Shown one piece after another: positions 27,477-36,762 of a stretch of 64,000 nt of DNA. The position numbers were made by a program, and so were the translations under genes. The notes under the pieces are model-generated. The model did not search any database, was not told where the DNA came from, and saw only the letters and a list, made by a program, of their open reading frames with translations. The stretch's first letter is position 1, and every line of letters begins with the position of its first letter. Source of the stretch: Candidatus Amarolinea dominans (GTDB lineage: Bacteria > Chloroflexota > Anaerolineae > SSC4 > Amarolineaceae); assembly GCA_016719785.1 (NCBI GenBank), contig JADJYJ010000010.1, positions 1-64,000 of the forward strand, in the 5' to 3' direction.

Positions 27477-30422
27477 TCACTTGGGCATGCGGGCCAGGGC
27501 ATCGTAGGCTGGCCGCCCGGCGATGCCGAACTGCGCCAGCTCCGTGCCCGGGTTGGTGATGCCAAAATTGATATTCCAGAGGAACATGGGGCCAACCCAA
27601 CCCCAGCCACGCGCCATTTGGTAGGCTTGCACCAGCCAGGCGGCCTGCTCTTCGGGGGTGTTGTCGTTGGCATAGCCGTAGTTGTTGTTGAAGGCCGGGC
27701 CGATCGCCCAGCCAAACTCGGTGGGCCAGATGCGCTTGCCGCCGTCGCCGTTGGCGATCATCACGTTGCGGTAGCCTTCCATGGTGCCGCGGAAGCACCA
27801 GGAATGATGATGGTTGTCGAACGGGCCGCGGAAGGAGGCGCTCGGGTCTTGCACCGTGCGCCAGTCGCCGTCAGCCGGGCAGTTGTAGCCGCTGGGGTGT
27901 GCACCGATGGCGTCGGCGTAATTCTTCATGCCGGCGCGGTACATCGCCTGCAGGTATTCGATGTCATCAATGGCCTTGCCGCCGCCGCCGCCCGTGGGCG
28001 TTGGCGCGCCGCTGACCACGATCATGCCCGGACACGCTCCCTTGATGGCGCGGTAGGCCAGTTTCAACATCTCCACATAGCGGCCGGCGTCGAGCGGCTC
28101 GTTGCCCCACTCGTAGTGCAGATTTTGCTCGTTCCACACCTCGATGGCCTGCACGCGGCCGCAGTAGCGCCCCGCGTACGCGCCCACGAAATCGGCGTAG
28201 TCCTGCAAGTTCTGCGGCGGGCCTTCATCCGAATAGCCGTAGGCCGGGTTGCGCGACCAGTTGGGCGCCTTGACGATGCTGGCCAGGATCTTCATGCCGC
28301 CGCCCGCCAGGGTGTTGACGATGTCGTCCATACCGCCCCAACCGTAGTCGCCCTTGCCGCCGCCTTCGAAGTCCTTCCAGGGCGCCTGGAACTTGACCCA
28401 GTCGAAGCCCATGTTGCGGGTGGCGTTGACCACATAACCCAGGTCGGCGCCGCCGTAGACCTGCGCCTGCACGCCGTAGCCAAACCCGGCGCCGCCACTA
28501 GGGCGCGGCGCGGGCGGGTTGTTGGCCGCCGGCGGCGCCGCGGGCGCAGGCGGCCGGGTGGGCGCGGGCGTTGCGGTCGGGGCCGGCGTGGGGGTCGCGG
28601 TCGGTTCCGGCGTGTCGGTTGCCACCGGGGTGTAGGTGGCGACCAGCAGCGCGACTTCACCGGCCGGGCTGACGGGGCGACCGTTTTCCACAATGACTGC
28701 ATTGATCTGATACTGCGCGCCTGGGCTATCCGGCGCCTTGAACGCGTAGACGCTGTTTTCGCTCAGCGGTTGGCTGGAAACATCGGTCACCTGTCCATCA
28801 GCGCCCTTGACGGTCCAACTGATGCCGAATTCGCTCTGCTGCGCCGATGGCGCGCCCTGCTGGAAGGTGGTCAGCATGCGCCACAGTTCCGGATCGGTTG
28901 CAGGCAGATAGTCCAGGGTAGCGCCTTGCAGGTGATACTGATTGACCAGCGCAAACTTGTGGCTCAGGCTGGCGGCATTTTCCAGCCAGACCGTCCGCTC
29001 ATAGCCCTGATCGTCGCGATAGCGATAGGTGTAGGCGCCGATGGCGTCATCGAAAGTCAACTGGCTGGTGGCGCGCTCGGCAATGACCTTGAGATCAATC
29101 TGTTCGCCCGGCGCGGCCACGCCTTTGGTGGCCTGCACCTGGCCGACCAGCGGCTGCAGGGCTTCATCGTAAGCCTTGAGCAGATAGTAGTTGCCCGAAC
29201 GCTCGATGCTGCGGCCGGGCAGCACGATCTGAATCTTGCTGCGGTTGACTTCGCCCACGGCCCATTTGAGCAGGGTGTGCATCTGGCCGTCTGGCGCATA
29301 GGCCTGCGGATTGCTGATGGCCGGGATGCGGAAGGTGTCCACCACCGCGCCCAGCTCACGCCAGAGGTACGGCCCGGTTTCCCAGCGATCCGCCGCCACC
29401 TGGCGCGGCTCCTCCACCCGCACAGAGACCTTCTTGTCCTGGGCGTGCAGCCTTGCGGCCAGTTTGGTCACAAAGGCGACATAGTCCCCCGCCAGTTCGG
29501 CGTTGATCCCGCGGTAGTCCAGGTCAATGCCCTTGTACAGGTTGCTCACCAGCAACTGCTCGATGGCGCTGATCTGCTTTTCCTGCTGCTCCGCGCTGAC
29601 CAGCAAGTTGGCGATCAAATCGGTGCGGATGGAGCCGTCATCGCCAAAGTTACGCAGGGTGGGGACCACCGCAAAGGAACTGGCTGCGTCGGCGGGCAGG
29701 CCCTGTATGCTGCCCTCGATGCCACCGTCACCGGCCAGGCGCAGGCCCACCGGGTTGACCTCCACCAGCGCGCCCTTGCCGGCGTCTGGCAGCGGATTGT
29801 CCGCGGTGACCAGTGCGGCGGCAACCGGCGGCTGCGCGGTGGTCTGCATCACCATGAAGGCCGCGGGGACGGCCGTCAGCTTCGACTCGATCGCGTCATC
29901 CTGCGGCACAATCTGGCTGGGGATGTAAGACCAGGCAGCAGCCTTCGGGTCGTAACCGTAGAGGTCGAGCGTTTCATAAGGTTCGGAGTCGTTGGGGATC
30001 GGTACGTGAATGACAGCCTGGGGCGGCTTGGCGCCGCGCACGCTGGTCTGATAAAGCGGACTGCGCGGGTTGACCGTGTTTGGCAGTTGCTCGGCCGCTT
30101 TGCGCAGTTCCGCACCACCCTCACCGGCCATGAAGGGCTGGCGCGAGATGCTGGTCAGGCGTATCTGCGTCGTGCCTTGCGTCATGGCCTCGGCAGGCAC
30201 CGTGACCGAGGTGCCATCGGAGTCAACCACCGAGCCACCCTGCTCGCCCACGCGGGTGAAGCCTCGGGTCTGGGTGCGCTCGATGAGAGAAACAGGGGGG
30301 AGAATCAGGCTGAAAATGACCAGCCCGGCAATAGCGAGATTCAACAACCAGCTTCCGTTGCGGCTGTTGAACCACCGGGTCAGGTTTGGATAGAGGTCAG
30401 ACGAGTTCGCGGTTTGCTGCAT
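27477..30422 (-). CDS. Membrane-anchored protein with degenerate GH18-like domain and C-terminal clan-A glycosidase-like domain
   Basis: 981 residues from the ATG at 30422 (a TTG two codons earlier, at 30428, has better AGGAG spacing). A short cytoplasmic tail and one membrane helix (about 28-48, LLNLAIAGLVIFSLILPP) make it a type II protein. A beta-rich region follows, then a chitinase-like GH18 domain whose catalytic DxxDxDxE motif reads GIDLDYRGI, with Arg where the catalytic Glu should be. After Ig-like strands and a TP/AP linker comes a clan-A barrel with EVWNEQNLHYEW and IWPTEFGWAI, very similar to the downstream paralogue. The GH18-like part is therefore probably binding-only, while the C-terminal barrel keeps both glutamates. 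Confidence 0.85.
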   Translation of the reverse strand: MQQTANSSDLYPNLTRWFNSRNGSWLLNLAIAGLVIFSLILPPVSLIERTQTRGFTRVGEQGGSVVDSDGTSVTVPAEAMTQGTTQIRLTSISRQPFMAGEGGAELRKAAEQLPNTVNPRSPLYQTSVRGAKPPQAVIHVPIPNDSEPYETLDLYGYDPKAAAWSYIPSQIVPQDDAIESKLTAVPAAFMVMQTTAQPPVAAALVTADNPLPDAGKGALVEVNPVGLRLAGDGGIEGSIQGLPADAASSFAVVPTLRNFGDDGSIRTDLIANLLVSAEQQEKQISAIEQLLVSNLYKGIDLDYRGINAELAGDYVAFVTKLAARLHAQDKKVSVRVEEPRQVAADRWETGPYLWRELGAVVDTFRIPAISNPQAYAPDGQMHTLLKWAVGEVNRSKIQIVLPGRSIERSGNYYLLKAYDEALQPLVGQVQATKGVAAPGEQIDLKVIAERATSQLTFDDAIGAYTYRYRDDQGYERTVWLENAASLSHKFALVNQYHLQGATLDYLPATDPELWRMLTTFQQGAPSAQQSEFGISWTVKGADGQVTDVSSQPLSENSVYAFKAPDSPGAQYQINAVIVENGRPVSPAGEVALLVATYTPVATDTPEPTATPTPAPTATPAPTRPPAPAAPPAANNPPAPRPSGGAGFGYGVQAQVYGGADLGYVVNATRNMGFDWVKFQAPWKDFEGGGKGDYGWGGMDDIVNTLAGGGMKILASIVKAPNWSRNPAYGYSDEGPPQNLQDYADFVGAYAGRYCGRVQAIEVWNEQNLHYEWGNEPLDAGRYVEMLKLAYRAIKGACPGMIVVSGAPTPTGGGGGKAIDDIEYLQAMYRAGMKNYADAIGAHPSGYNCPADGDWRTVQDPSASFRGPFDNHHHSWCFRGTMEGYRNVMIANGDGGKRIWPTEFGWAIGPAFNNNYGYANDNTPEEQAAWLVQAYQMARGWGWVGPMFLWNINFGITNPGTELAQFGIAGRPAYDALARMPK

Positions 30423-30428
30423 TGACAA

Positions 30429-31032
30429 AACGCCACTCCTTTCGTAAATTTGTAGTCAGATATGAAAAATGCCTCATACCAGTGCGTGTGCCAACACCCC
30501 GGCGCACTCCATAGGGTACGACGCGGCCGGCGTGACGAACAGCGGTCTCTGGTCGAGGCGCTCATCAGACGAAGGACGATGACTGCCCGTCCACGTTTGA
30601 ATAGGTTCGGCGCACAGCCCTCTCGGCAGAGCAACACAGGGAACTGGGCGCCTACTTGTACGTCTCACATCGGCGTACTCCAACATGGTTGACATTCTAG
30701 CATAGCGATTGGGATTTGGCAAAGTGACAGACGAATGTGACGGCGCCGCCCCAATTCCAGATTTCGCTCGTTTTGCAGTATACTTGGGATCCGGCAGCCA
30801 CCGATGGAAATCTGATGGAAATCCGATGGAAATCCGATGGAAATCCGATGGAAATCCGATGGAAATCCGATGGAAATCCGATGGAAATCGGCGGAAACCT
30901 GCTGAAGCAGATTCGAAACGCCGCCCGCCGCAACCCGCTTCAGCGGGTTTCCAGTCGGATTCATCCGATGCCGGGGGGCAGGTTGAGCAGTAGGTACGCT
31001 TTTTGAGATGATACCGCTACAGGATGTTGTGC
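30429..31032. other. Divergent intergenic region with 11-bp tandem repeat
   Basis: About 600 bp without a supported gene, between two divergently transcribed genes, so it must hold both promoters. The only clear structures are the 11-bp tandem repeat at 30801-30888 and a small hairpin (AACCCGC-TTCA-GCGGGTT, 30932-30949) shortly after it. Frames of 70-100 codons crossing the repeat (FHRISIGFPSD-like) come from the repeat and are not genes. Confidence 0.6.
30801..30888. repeat. 11-bp tandem repeat, eight copies
   Basis: Eight contiguous copies of CCGATGGAAAT (the second copy reads CTGATGGAAAT), followed by a degenerate ninth (CGGCGGAAACC). The period of 11 is not a multiple of three and the repeat is intergenic, so it is not protein-driven. 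It begins about 145 bp upstream of the plus-strand gene. Confidence 0.95.
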
Positions 31033-32334
31033 ATGCCGCGTAAATTCGATTGGACGTTTATCGGCCTGGGTGTGGGCCTGGTTTTCTTGCTTGGCCTGGG
31101 CTTGATCTCGCTCTATGCTTATTTCAGCCTTGATACGACGCCCGCCAACGCACCGGACCTGACCTGGGAGGAACCGTGGCGCGCGGTGGATGGCGCGTTC
31201 GTGCCGCCAGACCTGGGACTGCTGCCCCTGGCCGGCGATGCGGTGGATGACGCCGTGCGCCGGGCGCTGGCGGCTAATGAACTCGATGCTGGCTACGCCC
31301 TGGTGGTGCAGTCGCCTGAACTGACCGATGCTCAGCGCGCCGGCCATCTCCTGCTCCTGAGCAGGTCTTTCATGACCAGCCAGCAGCCCGCCAAGTCAGC
31401 GCTCTGCTTGCGCCTGACCCAGGAGGTGATTGCGCTCAGCCCCGCGCTGCCCGACATCGCACGCGCGGAGACCGCCCTGCAGGTCGCGGAGGGCTGGCGC
31501 AAATTGCAGCAACCGAGCCTGGCACGGGTTAGCCTGGATTTGGCCGAAACCCTCGCCATCAGCAGCACCTACCTGCTCGACCCGCAGCGTGTGGACATCC
31601 TGACGCGTCTGGCTGCCGCGTACATTAAAATGGAAGACCAGCCGCAGGCGCAGGCGCTGCGCCAACTGGCGAGCAAACTACCCCCGCGCAGCGCCCCGCC
31701 CCAGCGTCCGCCTGACCTGGCGCTTGACCGCTGGCGCGCGCCGCTGGCGATTTCCGAGACCCTGACCGCCACCATCGAGGCGCGGCGCGCGACCGTGGAT
31801 GGCCTCATCAACGGGCTGCTGGCGGGCCGTCAACTGACCGATGCGGATGTCATCCGCCTGGAGCCGCAGTTGGTGGCAGAAGACGAGCAGCGCACGGCGT
31901 TCTATCGGCAGATCGCAAGCGATGCCGCGCAGATGCCGGAAACCCAGGCCGCGGCGCAATTGGCACTGACCAACTGGCTGACCTTCAAGTGGCGGGTGGC
32001 GCGGCTGGATCTGCAGGTCAGCCTGGCGCCCGCCTGGGAGGCGCAGCGGGATGAGATCGAGGCGCAACTGGTGGAGGCCAACGCCAACCTGTTTGCCCTC
32101 TACCGCGACCTGGCCAGCGCGCTGCCCGACAGCGATACCGTCAGCCGGGCGCGGTTGGAGGTGCTGCGCGCCGAAATTTTGCGCGGGCGCCTGGGGCTGT
32201 ATCCCGATTATCCATTGGATGAGCTGGTCGCGCGACTGAATGAGGCACAGGCGGGATTGGAGCCAGGCCTCGGCCCGCACGTCGCCCTGCGCAAGGTGGA
32301 TGAACACCTGATCTTCACACTGGCAACCCGGTAG
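31033..32334 (+). CDS. Membrane-anchored helical repeat protein of unknown function
   Basis: 433 residues. One N-terminal membrane helix (about 9-30, FIGLGVGLVFLLGLGLISLYAYF) is followed by a wholly helical soluble part with TPR-like pairs (RAETALQVAEGWRKLQQPSLARVSLDLAETLA; DILTRLAAAYIKMEDQPQAQALRQLAS). The second half is coiled-coil-like. No catalytic motif was found. The ATG at 31033 has AGGA 8 bp upstream; another ATG at 31024 would add three residues. It lies 11 bp before rsmI and is probably co-transcribed with it. Confidence 0.6.
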   Translation: MPRKFDWTFIGLGVGLVFLLGLGLISLYAYFSLDTTPANAPDLTWEEPWRAVDGAFVPPDLGLLPLAGDAVDDAVRRALAANELDAGYALVVQSPELTDAQRAGHLLLLSRSFMTSQQPAKSALCLRLTQEVIALSPALPDIARAETALQVAEGWRKLQQPSLARVSLDLAETLAISSTYLLDPQRVDILTRLAAAYIKMEDQPQAQALRQLASKLPPRSAPPQRPPDLALDRWRAPLAISETLTATIEARRATVDGLINGLLAGRQLTDADVIRLEPQLVAEDEQRTAFYRQIASDAAQMPETQAAAQLALTNWLTFKWRVARLDLQVSLAPAWEAQRDEIEAQLVEANANLFALYRDLASALPDSDTVSRARLEVLRAEILRGRLGLYPDYPLDELVARLNEAQAGLEPGLGPHVALRKVDEHLIFTLATR

Positions 32335-32345
32335 GACCCAAGAGA

Positions 32346-33215
32346 ATGCCACATACATTGTACATTGTGGGCACGCCGCTGGGCAACGCGGCCGATTGGT
32401 CGCTGCGAGCGCAGCAGGTGCTGGCGGCAACGCCGGTCATTGCGGCCGAGGACACGCGCGTCACCGCGCGGCTGCTGGCCCACTGCGGCATCAGCGGGCC
32501 GCGGCTGCTCACCTACACCGACGCCTTTGCGCCCAAGAAGGCGCAGCGCCAGGCCGAAGTGCTGGCGGCCCTGCAGGCAGGCGATGTCGCGCTGGTGTCG
32601 GACGCCGGGATGCCGGGCATTGCCGATCCCGGTTCCGAACTGGTGCAGGCGGCCATCGCGGCCGGGCATCGGATCGTGCCGGTGCCCGGTCCCTCGGCGG
32701 TGGTAACTGCCCTGGCGGCGTCGGGTTTACCCGGCGAACGTTTCCTCTTCCTGGGCTTCCTGCCCCGTCAGCGCGCTGAGCGGCAGCAACTGCTGCGTCA
32801 GGCCGCGGATGAGCCGGGCGCGCTGGTCTGCTTCGAGGCGCCGCATCGCCTGCTGGACTGCCTGCAAGACCTGGTTGCGGTGTTGGGCGACCGCCGCGTG
32901 ACCCTGGCGCGTGAATTGACCAAGGAGCATGAGGAGATCTGGCACGGTCGCTTGGGCGAGGCGCTGGCACGGTCGCAAACCCAGGCCCCGCGTGGGGAAT
33001 ATGTGATCGTCATCGAAGGCGCGCCGCCCGCGCCGGCCGCGGAGAGCGGCGCCTGGCCGGTTGGTCAGGTGCGCGAGGCGCTCGCCATCCTGGCGCAGGA
33101 AGGGATTGACACCCAGATGGCGCCGCGGCTGGTCGCGCGGCTGGCCGGCTGGCGCAAAAAGGACGTCTACCGCCTGCTGGTGGCAGACAGGGATGCCGCT
33201 GACCCCGAGGGGTGA
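32346..33215 (+). CDS. rsmI: 16S rRNA (cytidine(1402)-2'-O)-methyltransferase RsmI
   Basis: 289 residues of the tetrapyrrole methylase fold. It starts LYIVGTPLGNAADWSLRA (the TPIGN-type SAM loop), with IAAEDTRVTARLL, LVSDAGMPGIADPGSELV, VPVPGPSAVVTALAASGLP, FLFLGFLP and LARELTKEHEEIWHG all in family order. It methylates the 2'-OH of C1402 in the decoding centre of 16S rRNA, using S-adenosylmethionine. Full length and intact. The C-terminal DNA-binding-like tail (REALAILAQEGIDTQMAPRLVARL) is also typical. Confidence 0.97.
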   Translation: MPHTLYIVGTPLGNAADWSLRAQQVLAATPVIAAEDTRVTARLLAHCGISGPRLLTYTDAFAPKKAQRQAEVLAALQAGDVALVSDAGMPGIADPGSELVQAAIAAGHRIVPVPGPSAVVTALAASGLPGERFLFLGFLPRQRAERQQLLRQAADEPGALVCFEAPHRLLDCLQDLVAVLGDRRVTLARELTKEHEEIWHGRLGEALARSQTQAPRGEYVIVIEGAPPAPAAESGAWPVGQVREALAILAQEGIDTQMAPRLVARLAGWRKKDVYRLLVADRDAADPEG

Positions 33216-33316
33216 CGCCTGACCGCTATACGCTCGACCGGCTGGCCGACGACTTGCTGGATTTCGCCGAGCCGGCCGACCTGCAGCGCTGGTTTACCCG
33301 TTACACGACGCAGTAG
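33212..33316 (+). CDS. Short reading frame coupled to rsmI, probably a truncated gene
   Basis: A GTG overlapping the rsmI stop (GTGA) opens 34 codons: TPDRYTLDRLADDLLDFAEP and a few more, ending in TTQ. The overlap suggests a real co-translated gene. However, the last few codons coincide with the end of the RHS remnant on the other strand (33301), so the original gene was probably cut when RHS sequence arrived. No family is recognised. Confidence 0.4.
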   Translation: MTPDRYTLDRLADDLLDFAEPADLQRWFTRYTTQ

Positions 33317-33735
33317 CCGCACACTGTCTCCCCAGTGAAAGCGAGGCGGCGGCTGGCAAGGGGCGGTTGGAGTAGACGCGACGACGCGATGGCTCCTGCC
33401 GCTCCCTTGTGTTCCTCGCCCCGGTTGCCGACGTAGCTACGCATCCACTCCTGCGCCGACCCCGTCAGGTTGAAGCCCACCGTGCCGCCTGCCACGTCGT
33501 CCAGCACCTGCCCGGTGAAGCGGCGCTGCGTCGGCGTCGTACCGAAGGTGTAGCGGCTCTCGCCCCACGGCTTGTAGCGAATCTCCGACAGCCGGCCGCC
33601 GGTCTCGCTGGCTGTCAGCGCCGTGCTGCCGAGATGATCGGTCGCCAGCCAGCGCACCACCCCGTTGACCCGCAGCGCAATGCGCTGACCCCCGGCCTGG
33701 TAATACATCTTCACCTCATCACCTGCCTTGCGAGC
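33301..33735 (-). pseudogene. Headless RHS-core remnant
   Basis: This frame has the end of an RHS repeat-associated core (MYYQAGGQRIALRVNGVV, RWLATDHLGSTALTASETGG, YKPWGESRYTFGTTPTQRRF) but begins inside the core, 14 bp after the stop of the lipoprotein gene, without a start codon or ribosome binding site. After FTGQVLDDVAGG it departs from the usual ARYYDPxLGRFxxPD end and runs about 60 residues to a stop at 33301. It is best read as a displaced RHS tip left by recombination. Confidence 0.7.
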
Positions 33736-33748
33736 AAGACAAACAATC

Positions 33749-34137
33749 CTAATCCTCGAACTGCTCGCGCTGCAGACAATCCTTGTAGACGGCATGCCAG
33801 ACGTATGGCTCAAAGCTGCCGAGATCATCGTCCACGACGAATACGCCATTGACAGGCCTACTCTTGACAATCACGATGTCGGCTTGGTCATACTTATGAC
33901 GGCCGAAGAAGAAAAGATCCGTGATTGTTTCAAGCTTGCCGCCTACGAGATTGGGGCATGGCTGATGGTACCAGGCCTTTCGCTCAGACTCCGGATCGCA
34001 TCGTCGCGCAGCGTCCCCACGGGCACCTGTTTTCTCGCCTCCTCCAACGGCGATGTATAGCATCCAGCTACCAGTGTGACCAACAAGATCACGACACTCA
34101 CTGCTCCCAGTCTGCCGGCAACACTGATATGTTGCAT
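33749..34137 (-). CDS. Small lipoprotein following RHS protein 1, candidate immunity protein, one frameshift
   Basis: About 129 residues. The start at 34137 (MQHISVAGRLGAVSVV) has AGGAGG upstream; the signal ends in the lipobox VAGC (Cys26). The mature part begins YTSPLEEARKQVPVGTLRDD, faintly like the BamE/SmpA start. An A appears missing at about 33978 (GAAAGG); the repaired protein continues AWYHQPCPNLVGGKLETITD and ends LQREQFED. It starts 23 bp after the stop of the RHS gene, where immunity genes of RHS toxins usually sit. That role is inferred from position and lipoprotein export only. Confidence 0.6.
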
Positions 34138-34160
34138 AACAAGCCTCCTGGCAGCGTCCA

Positions 34161-36684
34161 TCAGAACCAACGATCCAGCATGAAAAAGTTCCATGCGTGT
34201 GTGATGTCCGTCAACCCCAGGACACGGAATCGAACACCGAGCGCAGCCCCGCGATTTCCGATGCTGACATCTGACCAGCTATTGCGCCAATCGCCATGAA
34301 ATTGCGTGATTTCGCGCCCCGTGTTGAGCAAACTGCCGCCCGGGCCGTACTCCGCCCCCATGGTCAGCGCCCAAGCCCAATGATGCACATTCGCATCGTC
34401 ATCTGAGGTGCCCATGAACGAGGCAGGCAACCCCTGCCGATCAAAATAAACCCAGGTCCGTATGGGATTCCCTGCATTGCTGACCGCCGGCCAAGCGTTT
34501 GGCGCTTCCAAGCGATTGGCTAGACCTCCGAACAGGCTACCAATGTCTCTGGTGAACATACCCTCTTCGCCAGCTTTGTACCAACCGGTCAAGCGTTCCA
34601 GCGCGCTTGGCATGTCATTCCATGACCAGTTAGCAGGTCGGTTGTCTCGGAATACGCTCTCCAGGTTTCCCTGGACGTAGTTACCGTCAGCGTCGTAGAA
34701 GACTGACCAATTCCACTCGCCAGGAAAGGCTATCGAGAACAGACGAATCAAAATGTCTTCGGCCGTCGGCGCACGATGATGCATCTGCTCAAATTCGTCT
34801 TGCCACGCCTGATCCAACGGGTCGTGGCCTGATGGATCGATAAAGCGTAGAGGATTATTCCGGCAGTAAGAGTAGCGATTGAGATTTTGCGGATCGCCAG
34901 GATTGGGTATAATGCTGTCGGGTTGGATCCACCGGTTAAGATAAGGGTCGTAGTATCTGGCGTTGTAGAAATACAACCCAATGCTCGCATCCTCGCGTTG
35001 ACCCGTGAACCGGTAGGTCGTCGGCGTCGCGCCGACGGGCGTCCCTCGATTCTCACCCCACGGCTTGTACCACAACTCCCCCGTGCGCTCACCGCTGGCG
35101 CCATTGGCCGTCACCGTCGTGCTACCCAGGTGATCGCGCAACAGCCAGTACAACACCCCCGCCACGCGCACGGCCACCCGCTGACCGTTGAAATAGTAGT
35201 ATTTCGTGTGCGTCGTCGCGCCGCCAACCACCTTCTTCTCGTACAGGTTGCCGATCGTGGTGACCGTCTCCCCGTTCATCACGCTCTTGACCCGGTTCCC
35301 ATCCGCGTCATACACGAAGCTCGCCGTTGCTGCCCCGCTGATGCTGACCAGGCGATTCTCGTCATCATACGTCAGGGTGTAGGTGTTCCCCCCGATCGTG
35401 CGCCGCCGCATGTTGCCGTTCTGATCGTAACAGTAACTGCTGCCGTTGCTTGTGCTCACCACCGCATGCTTCTTCACCAACGCACCTTCCGGGCAACTGC
35501 CCGCCTGCGCCACCCCGTAGCTGTACGTCCCCTGCCCCGTCTTGCTGATCAGGTTGCCCGCATTGTTGTAGCTGTAGCTCTCATCGTACACCCAGCTCCC
35601 GGTCCCATCGTCGTAGCCCGCGCAAATCGCATCACCCGTGAAGCCGCGCAACAACCGATCCAACCCGTCGTAGCTGAAGCACTGCCGCTGACCGCTATTG
35701 CGCGCATCCACGATCCAGCGCACATTGCCGGCCGTATCGTAGCCATACGTCAAGTCCTGCAAACTGCTGGCATCCGCCGACGTTCCTGCCTTCACCTTCT
35801 GCAGGCGCCCCAGTCCGCCGCTCGCTGTCCAGGGATGGTAGGTGAACGCCATCTGCACCACCGGATTGTTGTTGGTGCTCTGCTTGCCCAGCTTCAACTG
35901 CGTCAGCCTTCCGGCCTCATCATACACCGCATTCCCGCTGCGCACATAATCCACACTGCTGTACATCCGCCCCGGCAGCCCCTGCGCTGTGTACGCCACG
36001 TTGACCGTCTCCGCACTCTGGGTCGGGTAAACCACCCGCAGCACCCGGTCCGCCGAATCATAGGTGTAACCGAGGGTGTACGCCTCCCCATCAATCGTGT
36101 GCGTTTCCGCCGTCACCCGCCCGCGCTTGTCGTATGTCCAACTCGCGCTGTTGTTGACTTCGCCGCCCACATACGCCCTCATCCCGGTGCGCCGACCCTT
36201 GCCGAACTGCGTGGCCCCATCGAACGCATCATAGCTGTAATCGGCCAACACCATCCCGCTGCTGCTGCCGCTCTGCCATTTCTGCGTCAGCCGGTTCCAG
36301 TCCGTCATAGCCAAACCCTATCGTGACATTCCGCGCATCGGTCTGCGCCACCAGGTTCCCGGCCGTGTCGTACGTGTAACTCCACGCACCCATGTCCGGG
36401 TCGTTCATACTCGTCTTGCGCCCCAGCAGGTCGTACGTGATCGTCGTCACCGCCCCATCCGGCCCGGTCATCTGCAGCAGCCGGTCGGCGATGTCGTAAG
36501 CATAGGTCGTCACCCCGTTCGCATTCGCATTCCAGGCCGGCGTCGGACACGTGGCCGTGCCGCTGCCCAGTCGGTCGCCAGCCAGCGGGCGCGGGCGGGG
36601 CGGGGGGCTCGGGGCGCTTTGCGCTGATACCGTCGTCGCCAGAGTGGTAACAAGCATCAACTCTGCCGTGCAAAAAGGGGACAT
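34161..36684 (-). CDS. RHS repeat protein 1 (short form), candidate polymorphic toxin
   Basis: About 840 residues after repair of one extra G near 36308. The start at 36684 follows GAGGAGG; the first 23 residues (MSPFCTAELMLVTTLATTVSAQS) are a weak signal-like stretch. YD/RHS repeats begin at once (YAYDIADRLLQMTGPDGAVT), so this copy lacks the SpvB-like front part seen in RHS protein 2. The core ends YFYNARYYDPYLNRWIQPDS, then NRYSYCRNNPLRFIDPSGHD. The C-terminal tip of about 245 residues carries RAPTAEDILIRLFSI, GEEGMFTRDIGSLFGG, HHWAWALTMGAEYGP and SDVSIGNRGAALG. This pattern is shared with the tip of RHS protein 2 but not recognised as a known toxin. Confidence 0.8.
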
Positions 36685-36706
36685 CAAACACCTCCTCTAC
36701 CCTAGA

Positions 36707-36730
36707 TAACGCTACTTTATCACAGCGTTA
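36707..36730. promoter_or_regulatory. Inverted repeat upstream of RHS protein 1
   Basis: TAACGCT (36707-36713) and AGCGTTA (36724-36730) form perfect 7-bp arms around a 10-bp spacer, in the 78-bp gap between the lipoprotein stop (36763) and the RHS start (36684). Two helical-turn spacing suits a dimeric regulator; no regulator gene is adjacent. Confidence 0.4.
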
Positions 36731-36762
36731 CTTTACCCAACTTTGGTAGTGGTGTCCAGTCC

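Noticed and set aside
27618..30425. Open plus-strand frame of about 935 codons opposite the GH18-like gene
   Set aside because: Shadow of a GC-rich coding strand; it has low-complexity VGxxHxV-type composition, no RBS and no domain, whereas the minus strand encodes clear glycosidase motifs.
30771..30791. Possible third copy of the 76-bp element (TTGCAGTATAC)
   Set aside because: Only one arm end matches; neither the other arm nor the conserved centre is present.
30801..30888. Short repetitive protein encoded across the 11-bp repeat (FHRISIGFPSD pattern, both strands)
   Set aside because: The 11-bp period cycles through frames, no RBS is present, and both strands give similar frames, so it is repeat-driven.
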